DNA of 64,000 nt from Reticulitermes speratus (taxonomy: Eukaryota > Arthropoda > Insecta > Blattodea > Rhinotermitidae). The first letter of the stretch is position 1. Each line of letters begins with the position of its first letter. The stretch spans positions 2,867,709 to 2,931,708 of the forward strand of contig JAJKFL010000026.1 in the NCBI GenBank assembly GCA_021186555.1, written 5' to 3'. The translations under genes and the position numbers were made by a program. The notes beneath the pieces are model-generated. The model did not search any database, was not told the origin of the DNA, and was given only the letters and a program-made list of their open reading frames with translations. Positions 45,575 through 55,935 of the stretch are shown here, one piece after another.

Positions 45575-47060
45575 TGTATTTATGTGTTTTGTGTGGATCT
45601 CAGAACAAACAGCGATTATTTCACTGTACAACATTAACTGACTGGTTTGTATAACTGAGACGGAGTGTGTTTACTGCGCGGTACGGACTGTATTTATGTG
45701 TTTTGTGTGGATCTCAGAACAAACAGCGATTATTTCACTGTACAGCATTAACTGACTGGTTTGTATAACTGAGACGGAGTGTGTTTACTGCGCGGTACGA
45801 ACTGTATTTATGTGTTTTGTGTGGATCTCAGAACAAACAGCGATTATTTCACTGTACAGCATTAACTGACTGGTTTGTATAACTGAGACGGAGTGTGTTT
45901 ACTGCGCGGTACGGACTGTATTTATGTGTTTTGTGTTGATCTCAGAACAAACAGCGATTATTTCACTGTACAGCATTAACTGACTGGTTTGTATAACTGA
46001 GACGGAGTGTGTTTACTGCGTGGTACGGACTGTATTTATGTGTTTTGTGTGGATCTCAGAACAAACAGCGATTATTTCACTGTACAGCATTAACTGACTG
46101 GTTTGTATAACTGAGACGGAGTGTGTTTACTGCGCGGTACGGACTGTATTTATGTGTTTTGTGTGGATCTCAGAACAAACAGCGATTATTTCACTGTACA
46201 GCATTAACTGACTGGTTTGTATAACTGAGACGGAGTGTGTTTACTGCGCGGTACGGACTGTATTTATGTGTTTTGTGTGGATCTCAGAACAAACAGCGAT
46301 TATTTCACTGTACAGCATTAACTGACTGGTTTGTATAACTGAGACGGAGTGTGTTTACTGCGTGGTACGGACTGTATTTATGTGTTTTGTGTGGATCTCA
46401 GAACAAACAGCGATTATTTCACTGTACAGCATTAACTGACTGGTTTGTATAACTGAGACGGAGTGTGTTTACTGCGCGGTACGGACTGTATTTATGTGTT
46501 TTGTGTGGATCTCAGAACAAACAGCGATTATTTCAGTGTACAGCATTAACTGACTGGTTTGTATAACTGAGACGGAGTGTGTTTACTGCGTGGTACGGAC
46601 TGTATTTATGTGTTTTGTGTGGATCTCAGAACAAACAGCGATTATTTCACTGTACAGCATTAACTGACTGGTTTGTATAACTGAGACGGAGTGTGTTTAC
46701 TGCGCGGTACGGACTGTATTTATGTGTTTTGTGTGGATCTCAGAACAAACAGCGATTATTTCACTGTACAACATTAACTGGCTGGTTTGTATAACTGAGA
46801 CGGAGTGTGTTTACTGCGCGGTACGGACTGTATTTATGTGTTTTGTGTGGATCTCAGAACAAACAGCGATTATTTCACTGTACAGCATTAACTGACTGGT
46901 TTGTATAACTGAGACGGAGTGTGTTTACTGCGCGGTACGGACTGTATTTATGTGTTTTGTGTGGATCTCAGAACAAACAGCGATTATTTCACTGTACAAC
47001 ATTAACTGACTGGTTTGTATAACTGAGACGGAGTGTGTTTACTGCTCGGTACGAACAGGG
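45575..47060 (+). repeat. 114-bp tandem array (array 4)
   Basis: About 13 copies in the orientation of array 1. A CGTGG/CGCGG difference recurs every second or third unit between 46010 and 46590. It ends with GCTCGGTACGAACAGGGTCT and TTAAAACATCATTGAGG, matching other right borders. Confidence 0.95.
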
Positions 47061-47064
47061 TCTT

Positions 47065-48695
47065 TAAAACATCATTGAGGTGAATTTTAATCTCTAAAGT
47101 AGAATTTCTATCTTCGCCCCTTACTTCAATTTTGTTCACATATAAAAACCAGAAATATTCTTCGATAGTTACGAACCCGAAGTAGTGTCACTACTCAAAA
47201 CTTTAAGCAATCGAAATAGCATATTAAAGTAGTAGGTGGGAAGAACTCGAGAATTTTCAAACTGCTTTCATTACCACATTTACAGTGCTATTATTACTGT
47301 CTGTGGTTCGCAGTATACTGTAGTATAAGTCCGCTTTCTCTTGAATACATTTGGTTTCCTCCTGGGATCAAATGCTGCCATTGGAGCGTTGTTACGAAGC
47401 TGACTGCCCCCAGTGATGTCAGTCGTGTCTATAAAAGGAACACTGACGGTAGCACAGTAGCGACTGTGACAACGGACAGTCGCACTATAACCCAATATGC
47501 CACAAGTGGCCGCAGTATAAAAACCAGCAGCTCGCTTTGAATCTGAAATGATGTACAGCTCTGAATATTTTACGAGTAGGATGCCTATGGAAGACGTAGC
47601 AATGTACAGGGTGTTTCAAAACAATATCCAAACCCTTGTGAGATTAAACATTTGTTAATTCTTAATACATATGAAAACAAATCCACTAAGGATTTTTAAT
47701 ATTACACAAACCCCTCAATTTGTCTAATTTTAATGGTACAGAAAAAACCGTTACTACATGTTTCAATTACCTGTTCTTATAAAAACGGTAGGATTATCAC
47801 CGTGTTCAGAAAATCTACGTTTCGGTTATGATATAAGGTAAATGAATCGAATTTATGTCCAAATGCTTGTTCAATATAAATTTCACTGACGTCCCGAGCG
47901 CCTTTCTCGCATAGAAAGCCTGGATGTGCCGAGACATCCCACGACCGCTGTCGTGCTCTGGGACACGATAAAAGGGACAAGCCTTGTATTTAATATAATC
48001 ATCACACAAAGTAGTAGAATAACATGGTTCAAAATGTCGTAGACATGGGTGAAATAAGAAATGCATTAAAATTTTGACAAGAAAAACCTCAAGCATAGGG
48101 ACCATGTGGTTTAAAATAAGATGATAATTTCATCATGCAGCTTAGATAGTCCTATGTAATATGTGAAGGCGGGAATTTAATTGAAGTCGACTGGATTAAG
48201 TTTCGTGGGGGCACGTTTCTTGCGAAAAGTGATAACACAATTTCTCGTTTTTAAGAAGGCAAACAATTTTTGAGTAACTAAGTATAACGAACAGCGCAAA
48301 GTTACTTAATACTCGATGTATAAGGTCTTTACAGGAAGGTCTTGTATCGTGGAGGTAGCTGGTCAACTTACAGGTTCAAGGCTACGGCGTAAGGTTTCCT
48401 GTGACTGTACATCGTCACTAATGACAGAACGTCTGACATTTCCGAACATAAAAGGTCTTTATTGTTAAAAGCGAAAGGTCTAGTTTCTTCAGTATACATT
48501 AACAAGGTATCTCGTTAGGTTTTATTGTCCTCGTAATGGAAGGATAAAACAAGGAACGGTTAAATGCTTCTAGTCCTTGTTTTGACAGCAAATAACTGCG
48601 ATAGCTTCAGAGCCAAGGACAGCCCGAAATTGCTTACATAAAACTTTAAAAGTTTTATTATTGAGTCTTTTTGCATGCTTACGGGGGCACATGCA
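47065..48695. other. Mostly unassigned; transposon-like segment 47607-47985
   Basis: ACAGGGTGTTTCAAAACAAT at 47607 looks like a mariner-type terminus. GGACACGATAAAAGGGACAA near 47960 resembles the end at 39620. The two do not form a convincing inverted pair. No exon recognised. Confidence 0.4.
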
Positions 48696-48699
48696 AGTA

Positions 48700-49097
48700 C
48701 AGTAGGCCCTCGATTTAACGGACTTCGGATTTAACGGACAAAAAAAATTTCTGTCCTAAAGGAAAAATTTAGAACCTGTTCCTGCCTTAAATTAATTTTT
48801 GTATTTGTAACAGATGTTTTAGTGACGTGTATAAATTACTGAATGTACATTATAATATTTTATTGATACTTATACATTATAATAACATTTTAATACACCC
48901 TGTACATTGTAAGTTCGTTATTAATATACAGAGTATACATAAAAGAATGGTGCGGTTTTAATAGTGTTCACTATTAAAACCGCACCATTCTTTTGTGTAT
49001 GCCCTGTAAGTTTTTAAAATATATTCGATTTAACGGACTTTCGGCAATAGCGGACACACCTTCCCCCCAATTATTCCGTTAAATCGAGGGCCTACTC
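48700..49097. mobile_element. pogo/Tigger-like non-autonomous element with nested hairpin MITE
   Basis: Terminal inverted repeat CAGTAGGCCCTCGATTTAAC GGA at the left and TCCGTTAAATCGAGGGCCTA C at the right, with TA outside both ends. A subterminal GATTTAACGGAC repeat is also inverted. There is no transposase. The hairpin MITE at 48929-49006 sits inside it with its own TA duplication. Confidence 0.86.
48929..49006. mobile_element. Hairpin MITE, 78 bp, copy 3 (nested)
   Basis: CAGAGTATACATAAAAGAAT..GGTGCGGTTTTAATAGT, then the complement ending in GTGTATGCCCTG. TA on both sides. Inserted into the pogo-like element. Confidence 0.92.
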
Positions 49098-49119
49098 TAT
49101 AGTTTAATCCGTCTGTCAG

Positions 49120-49400
49120 CCTACACGCATATTTAAGCCAGATAAACAAAATAAACGCCCTCCCACCGTATTTAATATCCATTTTAACATCATCCTCCCA
49201 TCTATGTCTAGTGTTTCAAGTGGTCTATTTCTTTCAGCGTTATCTAGCAAAACCCTGTACGAATTTCTCTTCTCCTCCATACGTTCCACATGCCCCGCCC
49301 ATCGCACCCTCCTCGATATGATCGTCCAAAATATTTGGTAGCTGTTACAATCGTGAAGCACCTCGTTACGTAATACTGTCGTGTCTTCTGTTACTACCTC
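49120..49400 (-). mobile_element. LINE ORF2 C-terminal remnant
   Basis: Minus strand: RRVRWAGHVERMEEKRNSYR, VLLDNAERNRPLETLDIDGR and MMLKWILNTVGG. This is the same RWAGHVERM...NRPL...D..MMLKW tail as the other LINE copies, diverged. The 15-bp array begins directly upstream in its reading direction. Confidence 0.83.
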
Positions 49401-49432
49401 ACAGGCCCAAATATATTTATCGTCACCCTGTA

Positions 49433-50195
49433 TTCGGACACCCTGTACTCGGACACCTGGACTCGGACACCTAAACTCGGACACCTGTACTCGGACATTC
49501 TGTACTCGGACACCTGTACTCGGACACCCTGTACTCGGACATTCTGTACTCGGAAACCCTGTACTCGGACACCTGTACTCGGACACCCTGTACTCGGACA
49601 CATATACTCGGACACCTGTACTCGGACACCCTGTACTCGGACATCCTGTACTCGGACACCCTGTACTCGGACACCTAAACTCGGACACCCTGTACTCGGA
49701 CACCCTGTACTCGGACATTCTGTACTCGGAAACCCTGTACTCGGACACCTGTACTCGGACACCCTGTACTCGGACACCCTGTACTCGAACATCCTGTACT
49801 CGGACACCCTGTACTCGGACATCCTGTACTCGGACACCTGTACTCGGACCCTGTACTCGGACATCCTGTACTCGGAAACCCTGTACTCGGACACCCTGTA
49901 CTCGGACACCCTGTACTCGGACATTCTGTACTCGGACACCCTGTACTCGGACACCCTGTACTCGGACATCGTGTACTCGGACACCCTGTACTCGGACATC
50001 CTGTACTCGGACACCTGTACTCGGACCCTGTACTCGGACATCCTGTACTCGGAAACCCTGTACTCGGACACCCTGTACTCGGACACCCTGTACTCGGACA
50101 CCCTGTACTCGGACACCCTGTACTCGGACACCTGTACTCGGACACCTGTACTCGGACACCTGTACTCGGACACCCTGTACTCGGACATCCTGTAT
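49433..50195 (+). repeat. 15-bp minisatellite (CCTGTACTCGGACAC)
   Basis: About 50 copies of 14-15 bp. Variants: ACATTCTGTACTCGG, GGAAACC and CACCTAAACTCGG. A block of about 200 bp with the same variant order occurs at about 49780-49960 and 49960-50130. The unit is stop-free in several frames on both strands, which explains the open frames here. It ends 178 bp from the donor of the Pde6 exon at 50373. Confidence 0.95.
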
Positions 50196-50372
50196 ATGTA
50201 CACACAAATACGTGCGTTACATGCTATGCGATATCGCTTATAGCTGTCTCTATGTAAATAACGTCAGTACTGAAAAAGCGACAGGACAGGAGTGTCTTAC
50301 TTATGCGCAGATCTGTACCGTATCTGTACTGCTGCATATTCAAACACACTCACACACACACACTAAGGTTAC

Positions 50373-50491
50373 CTTGTAGGCGTCTTTGATGTTGATGATT
50401 TCTTTGCTTTGCGCCACGACGCCGGCAATTCCCACGCCGAACGGAATTCGAATTTCCTCAATCCGAGCTTTCCTTACAGCGTCTTCGAGTT
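50373..50491 (-). CDS. Pde6: Pde6-type phosphodiesterase, GAF-A exon 2
   Basis: This 119-bp exon has acceptor CTGTTTCAG|AACTC (50491) and donor TACAAG|GTAACC (50373). It completes the phase-1 codon from the previous exon (G+AA = Glu) and ends in phase 0. The product reads [20 protein letters not shown], then [20 protein letters not shown]. This is the GAF-A segment with the conserved GxGIxGxVA and NIKDAY motifs. The exon stands alone: 5.0 kb of intron lies before it and 38.5 kb after it. A 15-bp minisatellite begins about 180 bp beyond its donor. No stop or frameshift is present. Confidence 0.92.
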
Positions 50492-50699
50492 CTGAAACAG
50501 AACAAATATGGCTGCAGTCAGTGCCAGAAATTGGCGTTGCTTGGTCTGCGGCTGCGTCTGTCTTTGTGACTGGTTGTGATAATCAAGTATGGGTGTCAAG
50601 CCAAATGTATTTATATCTAAATATTACTTTATTTCAGAACACAGACAACAAAACTATCCCCATTCTGCAGTGAATATTTCAAAGTAAAAATGGGGAGAA

Positions 50700-51078
50700 G
50701 TCACGTGACACTAGAGGCAGTGTGTTAAACGTGTAAAGTGGTTTTGCGCCACCCTGTGTTATATTTTTTAAGGTAGACCCTGAAGATGGATTACAAGTTT
50801 TCCTTCGAAACTTCAGAGTATCACAGCCCACACGACTAAGTTCTGACACAGCGGGGCCCCACGGGCCCCACATAATTATTAGCGACGTCACTTGACACTA
50901 GAGACAGTGTGTTAAACGTGTAAAGTGGTTTTGCGCCACCCTGTGTTATATTTTTTAAGGTAGACCCTGAAGATGGATTACAAGTTTTCCTTCGAAACTT
51001 CACAGTATCACAGCCCACACAACTAAGTTCTGACACAGCGGGGCCCCACGGGCCCCACAAAATTATTAGCGACATCAC
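50700..51078. repeat. Two tandem copies of a ~187-bp segment
   Basis: GACACTAGAGGCAGTGTGTT (50708) and GACACTAGAGACAGTGTGTT (50894) begin two nearly identical copies. Each contains GAAGATGGATTACAAGTTTT and ends at GCGGGGCCCCACGGGCCCCA. The GGGGCCCCACGGGCCCC part is itself a near-palindrome. Confidence 0.9.
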
Positions 51079-51318
51079 TTACAGATCTCTCAGAACACTC
51101 GCTTATCTCAAAATAACGGAATGCAGGCCGAAAAAACCCAAAATAAATTTTAGAATTCTATACTTTTGTGGGGGGGGGGGGGCTCCTTCACTTCTGGGCC
51201 CCCCACTCCGCAAGGTATAGGTGCTTCTTATGTACGCCACTGATCTGAAAACATACTGATTTATGTGAATTGGAAACGGTTCTGACGACGGTATATATAT
51301 ATATATAATATATATATA

Positions 51319-51481
51319 ACATTGAGAGCCAATTGTGTTTTGGACTTTGTGCATCGTCTTGGATAAAATATATAATATAAATATATAAAAATATATGTGG
51401 TTTCTATATTTTTATATTTCTGTATTATATATTTTATCCAAGACGATGCACAAAGTCCAAATCACAATTAGTTCTCAATAC
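51319..51481. mobile_element. Palindromic element with AT-rich loop
   Basis: Left arm ATTGAGAGCCAATTGTGTTT, GGACTTTGTGCATCGTCTTG, GATAAAATATA. Right arm is the complement (TATTTTATCCAAGACGATGC ... ATTAGTTCTCAAT). The loop is TATA-rich. A related single arm occurs at 37737. Confidence 0.85.
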
Positions 51482-51704
51482 CGATTTGTGTTTCATTTCA
51501 AAATACTGCCAGAAGCCCAGAACACATTCAGCTGAATTATAGAATATTACGTGTATAGCAAACGGAAGGGATAGGGAAGGAGGCGATAGTGGCCTAATTT
51601 AAGGTACAATCCAGGGATTCTGTCCCGAAAAAAGGACAGAAATCACTAGAAACTTCAAAACAGAACACGCCTGATTTCAGGCTTCCGCAGCCGAGACCTA
51701 GACG

Positions 51705-51875
51705 AGATCTGCTCTCTTCTGTGAGCGGTAGTTTTTGTACCGACGTTTCGGGACAAACCTATCTGTCCAATCTTCAAGGGTAAGTAAACGCAAGAAGACC
51801 CTTTAAGATGGGCCCGACAGGTTGTCCCGAAACGTTGGCACTACCACTCAACGCTGCTTATTATCTCAGAAAAAA
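51705..51875. mobile_element. Inverted-repeat MITE, GTTTCGGGACAAC family, copy 3
   Basis: CCGACGTTTCGGGACAAACC in the left arm and GTTGTCCCGAAACGTTGG in the right arm, with AGTGGTAGT-like flanks (GAGCGGTAGTTTTTGTAC and CACTACCACTCAACGCTG). Confidence 0.78.
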
Positions 51876-51968
51876 AGCACATGTCAAACAGAATATTTTG
51901 TACACGGCCTGATGTTGAACACGGGACCTCCCGATTAACAAGTGATTAACAGTAAGGTACTGTAAATA

Positions 51969-52045
51969 CAGGTATACACAAAAGAATGGTGCGGTTTATA
52001 TGTATATATACATATAAAACGCACCATTCTTTTGTGTATACCCTG
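51969..52045. mobile_element. Hairpin MITE, 77 bp, copy 4
   Basis: CAGGTATACACAAAAGAATG..GTGCGGTTTATATGTAT, then the complement ending in GTGTATACCCTG. TA on both sides. Confidence 0.92.
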
Positions 52046-52106
52046 TATAAACACGTAATTATTTTGAACTAAAACGACAATTAAGATGTTAAATACAGAA
52101 TAGAAT

Positions 52107-52645
52107 AAATTAAGTTATAAACCAACCGATGCACACTAAAACCACTTTTTAAGTAGCTTTATTATAAAATTGTTAAAATTGTACCCCTACACGTGTTTCG
52201 ATCCTAGGATCATCGTCAGGGGGGTTTATTGCTAAAAGCTACAGTCACTTCAACACATGATTTAAAATATTCTATCTGCACTTTGAAACATAAGTTAAAA
52301 TATTGTAAAAGGATTCTCTAAAAGTTGTAAAATTATAAAAGCACTGTAGATGGTAGAATTGTGGAACTGCTGGCGTGTGGTATTAAAAGCATATGAAATG
52401 TTTTTGCGTGGAGCGGAGTGTACTACGTGTTGTGCTGTGAGGAGTACAAGATTTTAACTTATGTTTCAAAGTGCAGATAGAATATTTTAAATCATGTGTT
52501 GAAGTGACTGTAGCTTTTAGCAATAAACCCCCCTGACGATGATCCTAGGATCGAAACACGTGTAGGGGTACAATTTTAACAATTTTATAATAAAGCTACT
52601 TAAAAAGTGGTTTTAGTGTGCATCAGTTGGTTTATAACTTAATTT
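52107..52645. mobile_element. Foldback element with two 195-bp arms
   Basis: Arms at 52107-52301 and 52451-52645 are almost perfect complements. Landmarks: AAATTAAGTTATAAACCAAC, CACGTGTTTCGATCCTAGGA, TCATCGTCAGGGGGGTTTAT and ATGATTTAAAATATTC. The 149-bp spacer has no recognisable coding content. Confidence 0.92.
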
Positions 52646-52649
52646 AATA

Positions 52650-53435
52650 TGACGAAGATGCACGGTGTCAACAGTGTGAAACAGAATAGAATAGTTTGGG
52701 AAATGCAGTAGTTCATTCTTATCCTGTATTCTCTCATTAATTAACCTACAGACGAAGTTCTATCTCGCTGTGAACAAAATAGACTCAAAACTTCAGACAG
52801 TAACAAGTCTCTACTTAGCAGGTCTGCTTTCGAGCGGGGTACACACTGGTATGTTATATTTATACTCACCAGATATTTTTATTCATTACTCTCCACTGTG
52901 TACTGAACGCATTGCTATAGCAACAGATATTCATGCGTGAAACTTATCGCTGAATACTGCGTGGTCCAGCGTTTTACGCATTGCCGATCAGATCAGTGAT
53001 TAACTGAGCTGGAACATCGGAGCCACAAATATCTGCAACCTGCAACACCAATTCTGGGCTACTCTGATTTATTGACTTTATAAGGAAGGGCTTATAGCCC
53101 TGATATGGGCCTATTAGCGGGCTGCTTTTGTCTGTCTGTCTGTCTGGCAAACCAATTAGTTGTGTGCATAAACACTTAACGTATTACAAGTCTTGCTTTT
53201 GCTCTGTCTTGCAAGGTGTGGACCAGTCTTAGTAAGACAGACAGACATCAACAGTGGGTCTGAAAGGGGAAGGATGGGGAGAAAAACAGAATAAGAGAAA
53301 ATCAATGAAAGCTAATAAAAGAAGAAAGAAAGTGATAGAGAAATGGCAAGTGCTAATGCACTGAGTACACAAAATCAGAGACACACACAAACAAATTTGT
53401 ATCACTTCCAGTATCGAGGCTAAACACCGGCTCTT
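52650..53435. other. Unassigned intron sequence
   Basis: A short (TCTG)n stretch lies near 53128-53145. Nothing else recognised. Confidence 0.4.
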
Positions 53436-53438
53436 TAA

Positions 53439-53592
53439 TTAAATTTATTTCAATCCAACAAATGCACTACACTTTCTTTCACTGACTTCTTGCATCTAAA
53501 TTACTAATTTTGCCTGTTAGGCATTAACGAAATCAGTGAAATAAAGTGTAGTGTTATTTGTTGGATTGAAATAAAATTAATTAATTAATTAA
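53439..53592. mobile_element. Palindromic element
   Basis: AATTTATTTCAATCCAACAA and CACTACACTTTCTTTCACTG pair with CAGTGAAATAAAGTGTAGTG and TTGTTGGATTGAAATAAAAT. It ends in AATTAATTAATT. Confidence 0.85.
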
Positions 53593-53936
53593 AAAAAATG
53601 CACGGTGTATATAATATTTAAAAAAATCTGCTCTTTAAATCGTGCCATCAATTTAAATTGGTCATATAGTCTTCTGTTATTAAAACTCTTTAATGCTGTC
53701 AGTTGTTTACCACACTTCAAACACAGGTACGTTTGGCAACCGATAGAAAATAGTCCTTTTAGGTCACAGTTCATTAGCTGCTATCTCATCTGGCCATTGT
53801 TACATCTTCGCACACAAACTGTGCGAATTGACAAATATTTAATTCCCTATTTTATTTAAATATAGCTTTAGCCCACGCAAATTCTTATCATCACTTCTTC
53901 CAGCACGAGACGCAATTTAATCAGATGTTTAAAGAA

Positions 53937-53994
53937 ATGTGGTTACTATATGTACCACCATGTTTAACATTCAACAATTCTACGTTCTGCCCAC
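53937..53994 (+). mobile_element. Conserved left border of the 114-bp carrier element
   Basis: TGTGGTTACTATATGTACCA, CCATGTTTAACATTC and TCTACGTTCTGCCCACGCAG lead straight into the array. Confidence 0.85.
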
Positions 53995-55260
53995 GCAGTA
54001 TATTTATGTGTTTTGTGTGGATCTCAGAACAAACAGCGATTATTTCACTGTCCAGCATTAACTGACTGGTTTGTATAACTGAGACGGAGTGTGTTTACTG
54101 GGCGGTACGGACTGTATTTATGTGTTTTGTGTGGATCTCAGAACAGACAGCGATTATTTCACTGTACAGCATTAACTGACTGGTTTGTATAACTGAGACG
54201 GAGTGTGTTTACTGCGCGGTACGGACTGTATTTATGTGTTTTGTGGATCTCAGAACAAACAGCGATTATTTCACTGTACAACATTAACTGTCTGGTTTGT
54301 ATAACTGAGACGGAGTGTGTTTACTGCGCGGTACGGACTGTATTTATGTGTTTTGTGGATCTCAGAACAAACAGCGATTATTTCACTGTACAACATTAAC
54401 TGTCTGGTTTGTATAACTGAGACGGAGTGTGTTTTACTGCGCGGTACGGACTGTATTTATGTGTTTTGTGTGGATCTCAGAACAAACAGCGATTATTTCA
54501 CTGTACAGCATTAACTGACTGGTTTGTATAACTGAGACGGAGTGTGTTTACTGCGCGGTACGGACTGTATTTATGTGTTTTGTGTGGATCTCAGAACAAA
54601 CAGCGATTATTTCACTGTACAGCATTAACTGACTGGTTTGTATAACTGAGACGGAGTGTGTTTACTGCGCGGTACGGACTGTATTTATGTATTTTGTGTG
54701 GATCTCAGAACAAACAGCGATTATTTCACTGTACAACATTAACTGGCTATTTTGTATAACTGAGACGGAGTGTGTTTACTGCGCGGTACGGACTGTATTT
54801 ATGTGTTTTGTGTGGATCTCAGAACAAACAGCGATTATTTCACTGTACAGCATTAACTGACTGGTTTGTATAACTGAGACGGAGTGTGTTTACTGCGCGG
54901 TACGGACTGTATTTATGTGTTTTGTGTGGATCTCAGAACAAACAGCGATTATTTCACTGTACAGCATTAACTGACTGGTTTGTGCAACTGAGACGGAGTG
55001 TGTTTACTGCGCGTTACGGACTGTATTTATGTGTTTTGTGTGGATCTCAGAACAAACAGCGATTATTTCACTGTACAACATTAACTGACTGGTTTGTATA
55101 ACTGAGACGGAGTGTGTTTACTGCGCGGTACGGACTGTATTTATGTGTTTTGTGTGGATCTCAGAACAAACAGCGATTATTTCACTGTACAACATTAACT
55201 GACTGGTTTGTATAATTGAGATGGATTGTGTTTACTGCGCGGTACGAACTGAATCTTTAT
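53995..55260 (+). repeat. 114-bp tandem array (array 5)
   Basis: About 11 copies in plus orientation. Two adjacent units lack the same two bases (TTTTGTGGATC instead of TTTTGTGTGGATC at 54240 and 54352) and share TGTCTGG, showing a recent local duplication. It ends GCGCGGTACGAACTGAATCT TTATATATAATTTAAGTT. Confidence 0.95.
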
Positions 55261-55519
55261 ATATAATTTAAGTTAAATTTTCTTTAAAGGGTTAAAGCTA
55301 TTTAATTCTCCTCAATTTCGATGCATGATTAGAGACTTCTCAAAATCTGGGAAAGATTTAATTTTCAGTGTCAGTCGTGATTCCGTGAAGTCTGGTATGT
55401 CCGATCTAACACCCACGTGGCATGGGCACACTGAAGTCAGGACAAGTGTTCGGTATCACAATGTTGCCACCTTAGTTTTCGAAACACACATGTAGCAAAA
55501 TGTCTGGTTATCATCTCAC

Positions 55520-55755
55520 CAGTATCCACGGTGACGTCGAAGAGTTTGGCGACGAGGTAGCGTGCGTCGCGTGGTCCTCTGGCCAGGAAGAGACTGCCCC
55601 GGTCTGCATGTGTCAGGAGCCCCACGTTGACGAGGATCTTGTGACACAGCACGTCGATATCCAGCTCGTTGGCCACGTCCCGGATCAGTTCCATGAACAG
55701 CTCACTTTCGTCCATGAGGTCGAGCTGCTTGCGACGGAGACTTGTGGCGAGCGGC
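55520..55755 (-). CDS. Pde6: Pde6-type phosphodiesterase, GAF-A exon 1
   Basis: This 236-bp exon has its acceptor at CGCCAG|GCCGC (55755) and donor ACTG|GTGAG (55520). It enters in phase 2, completing the split Arg codon, and leaves in phase 1. It encodes the start of [24 protein letters not shown], then [20 protein letters not shown], ending in [17 protein letters not shown] is the regulatory cyclic-nucleotide-binding module of PDE2/5/6/11 enzymes, and this wording is very close to insect Pde6. The protein would hydrolyse cGMP through a C-terminal catalytic domain that lies outside the window. The acceptor is unusual because a (CAGT/TTAG)n stretch, probably the tail of an inserted LINE, begins about 30 bp upstream of it. 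Assignment to Pde6 rather than Pde11 rests on remembered family sequences. Confidence 0.93.
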
Positions 55756-55782
55756 CTGGCGAACAGACGTGAAACAGGACTG

Positions 55783-55935
55783 ACTGGCTGGCTGACTGAC
55801 TGACTAACTAACTGACTGACTGACTGATTGGCTGACTGACTGACTGGCTGATTGACTAACTGACTGACTAACTAACTAACCAACTAACTAAGTAACCAAC
55901 CAACCAACTAACCAACTAACTAACCAACTAACTAA
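55783..55935. repeat. (ACTG/ACTA)n tetranucleotide tract beside a Pde6 splice acceptor
   Basis: A run of ACTG, ACTA and CCAA tetranucleotides that continues into the LINE-tail array. On the transcribed (minus) strand it reads (TTAG)n changing to (CAGT)n and ends about 30 bp before the acceptor at 55756. Confidence 0.93.

Noticed and set aside
47607..47985. Complete transposon starting ACAGGGTGTTTCAAAA
   Set aside because: The other end does not form a matching inverted repeat and no transposase motif was seen, so only a possible remnant is noted.
49116..50379. 332- and 363-codon frames over the 15-bp array
   Set aside because: Repeat-derived. Several frames on both strands are open at once.
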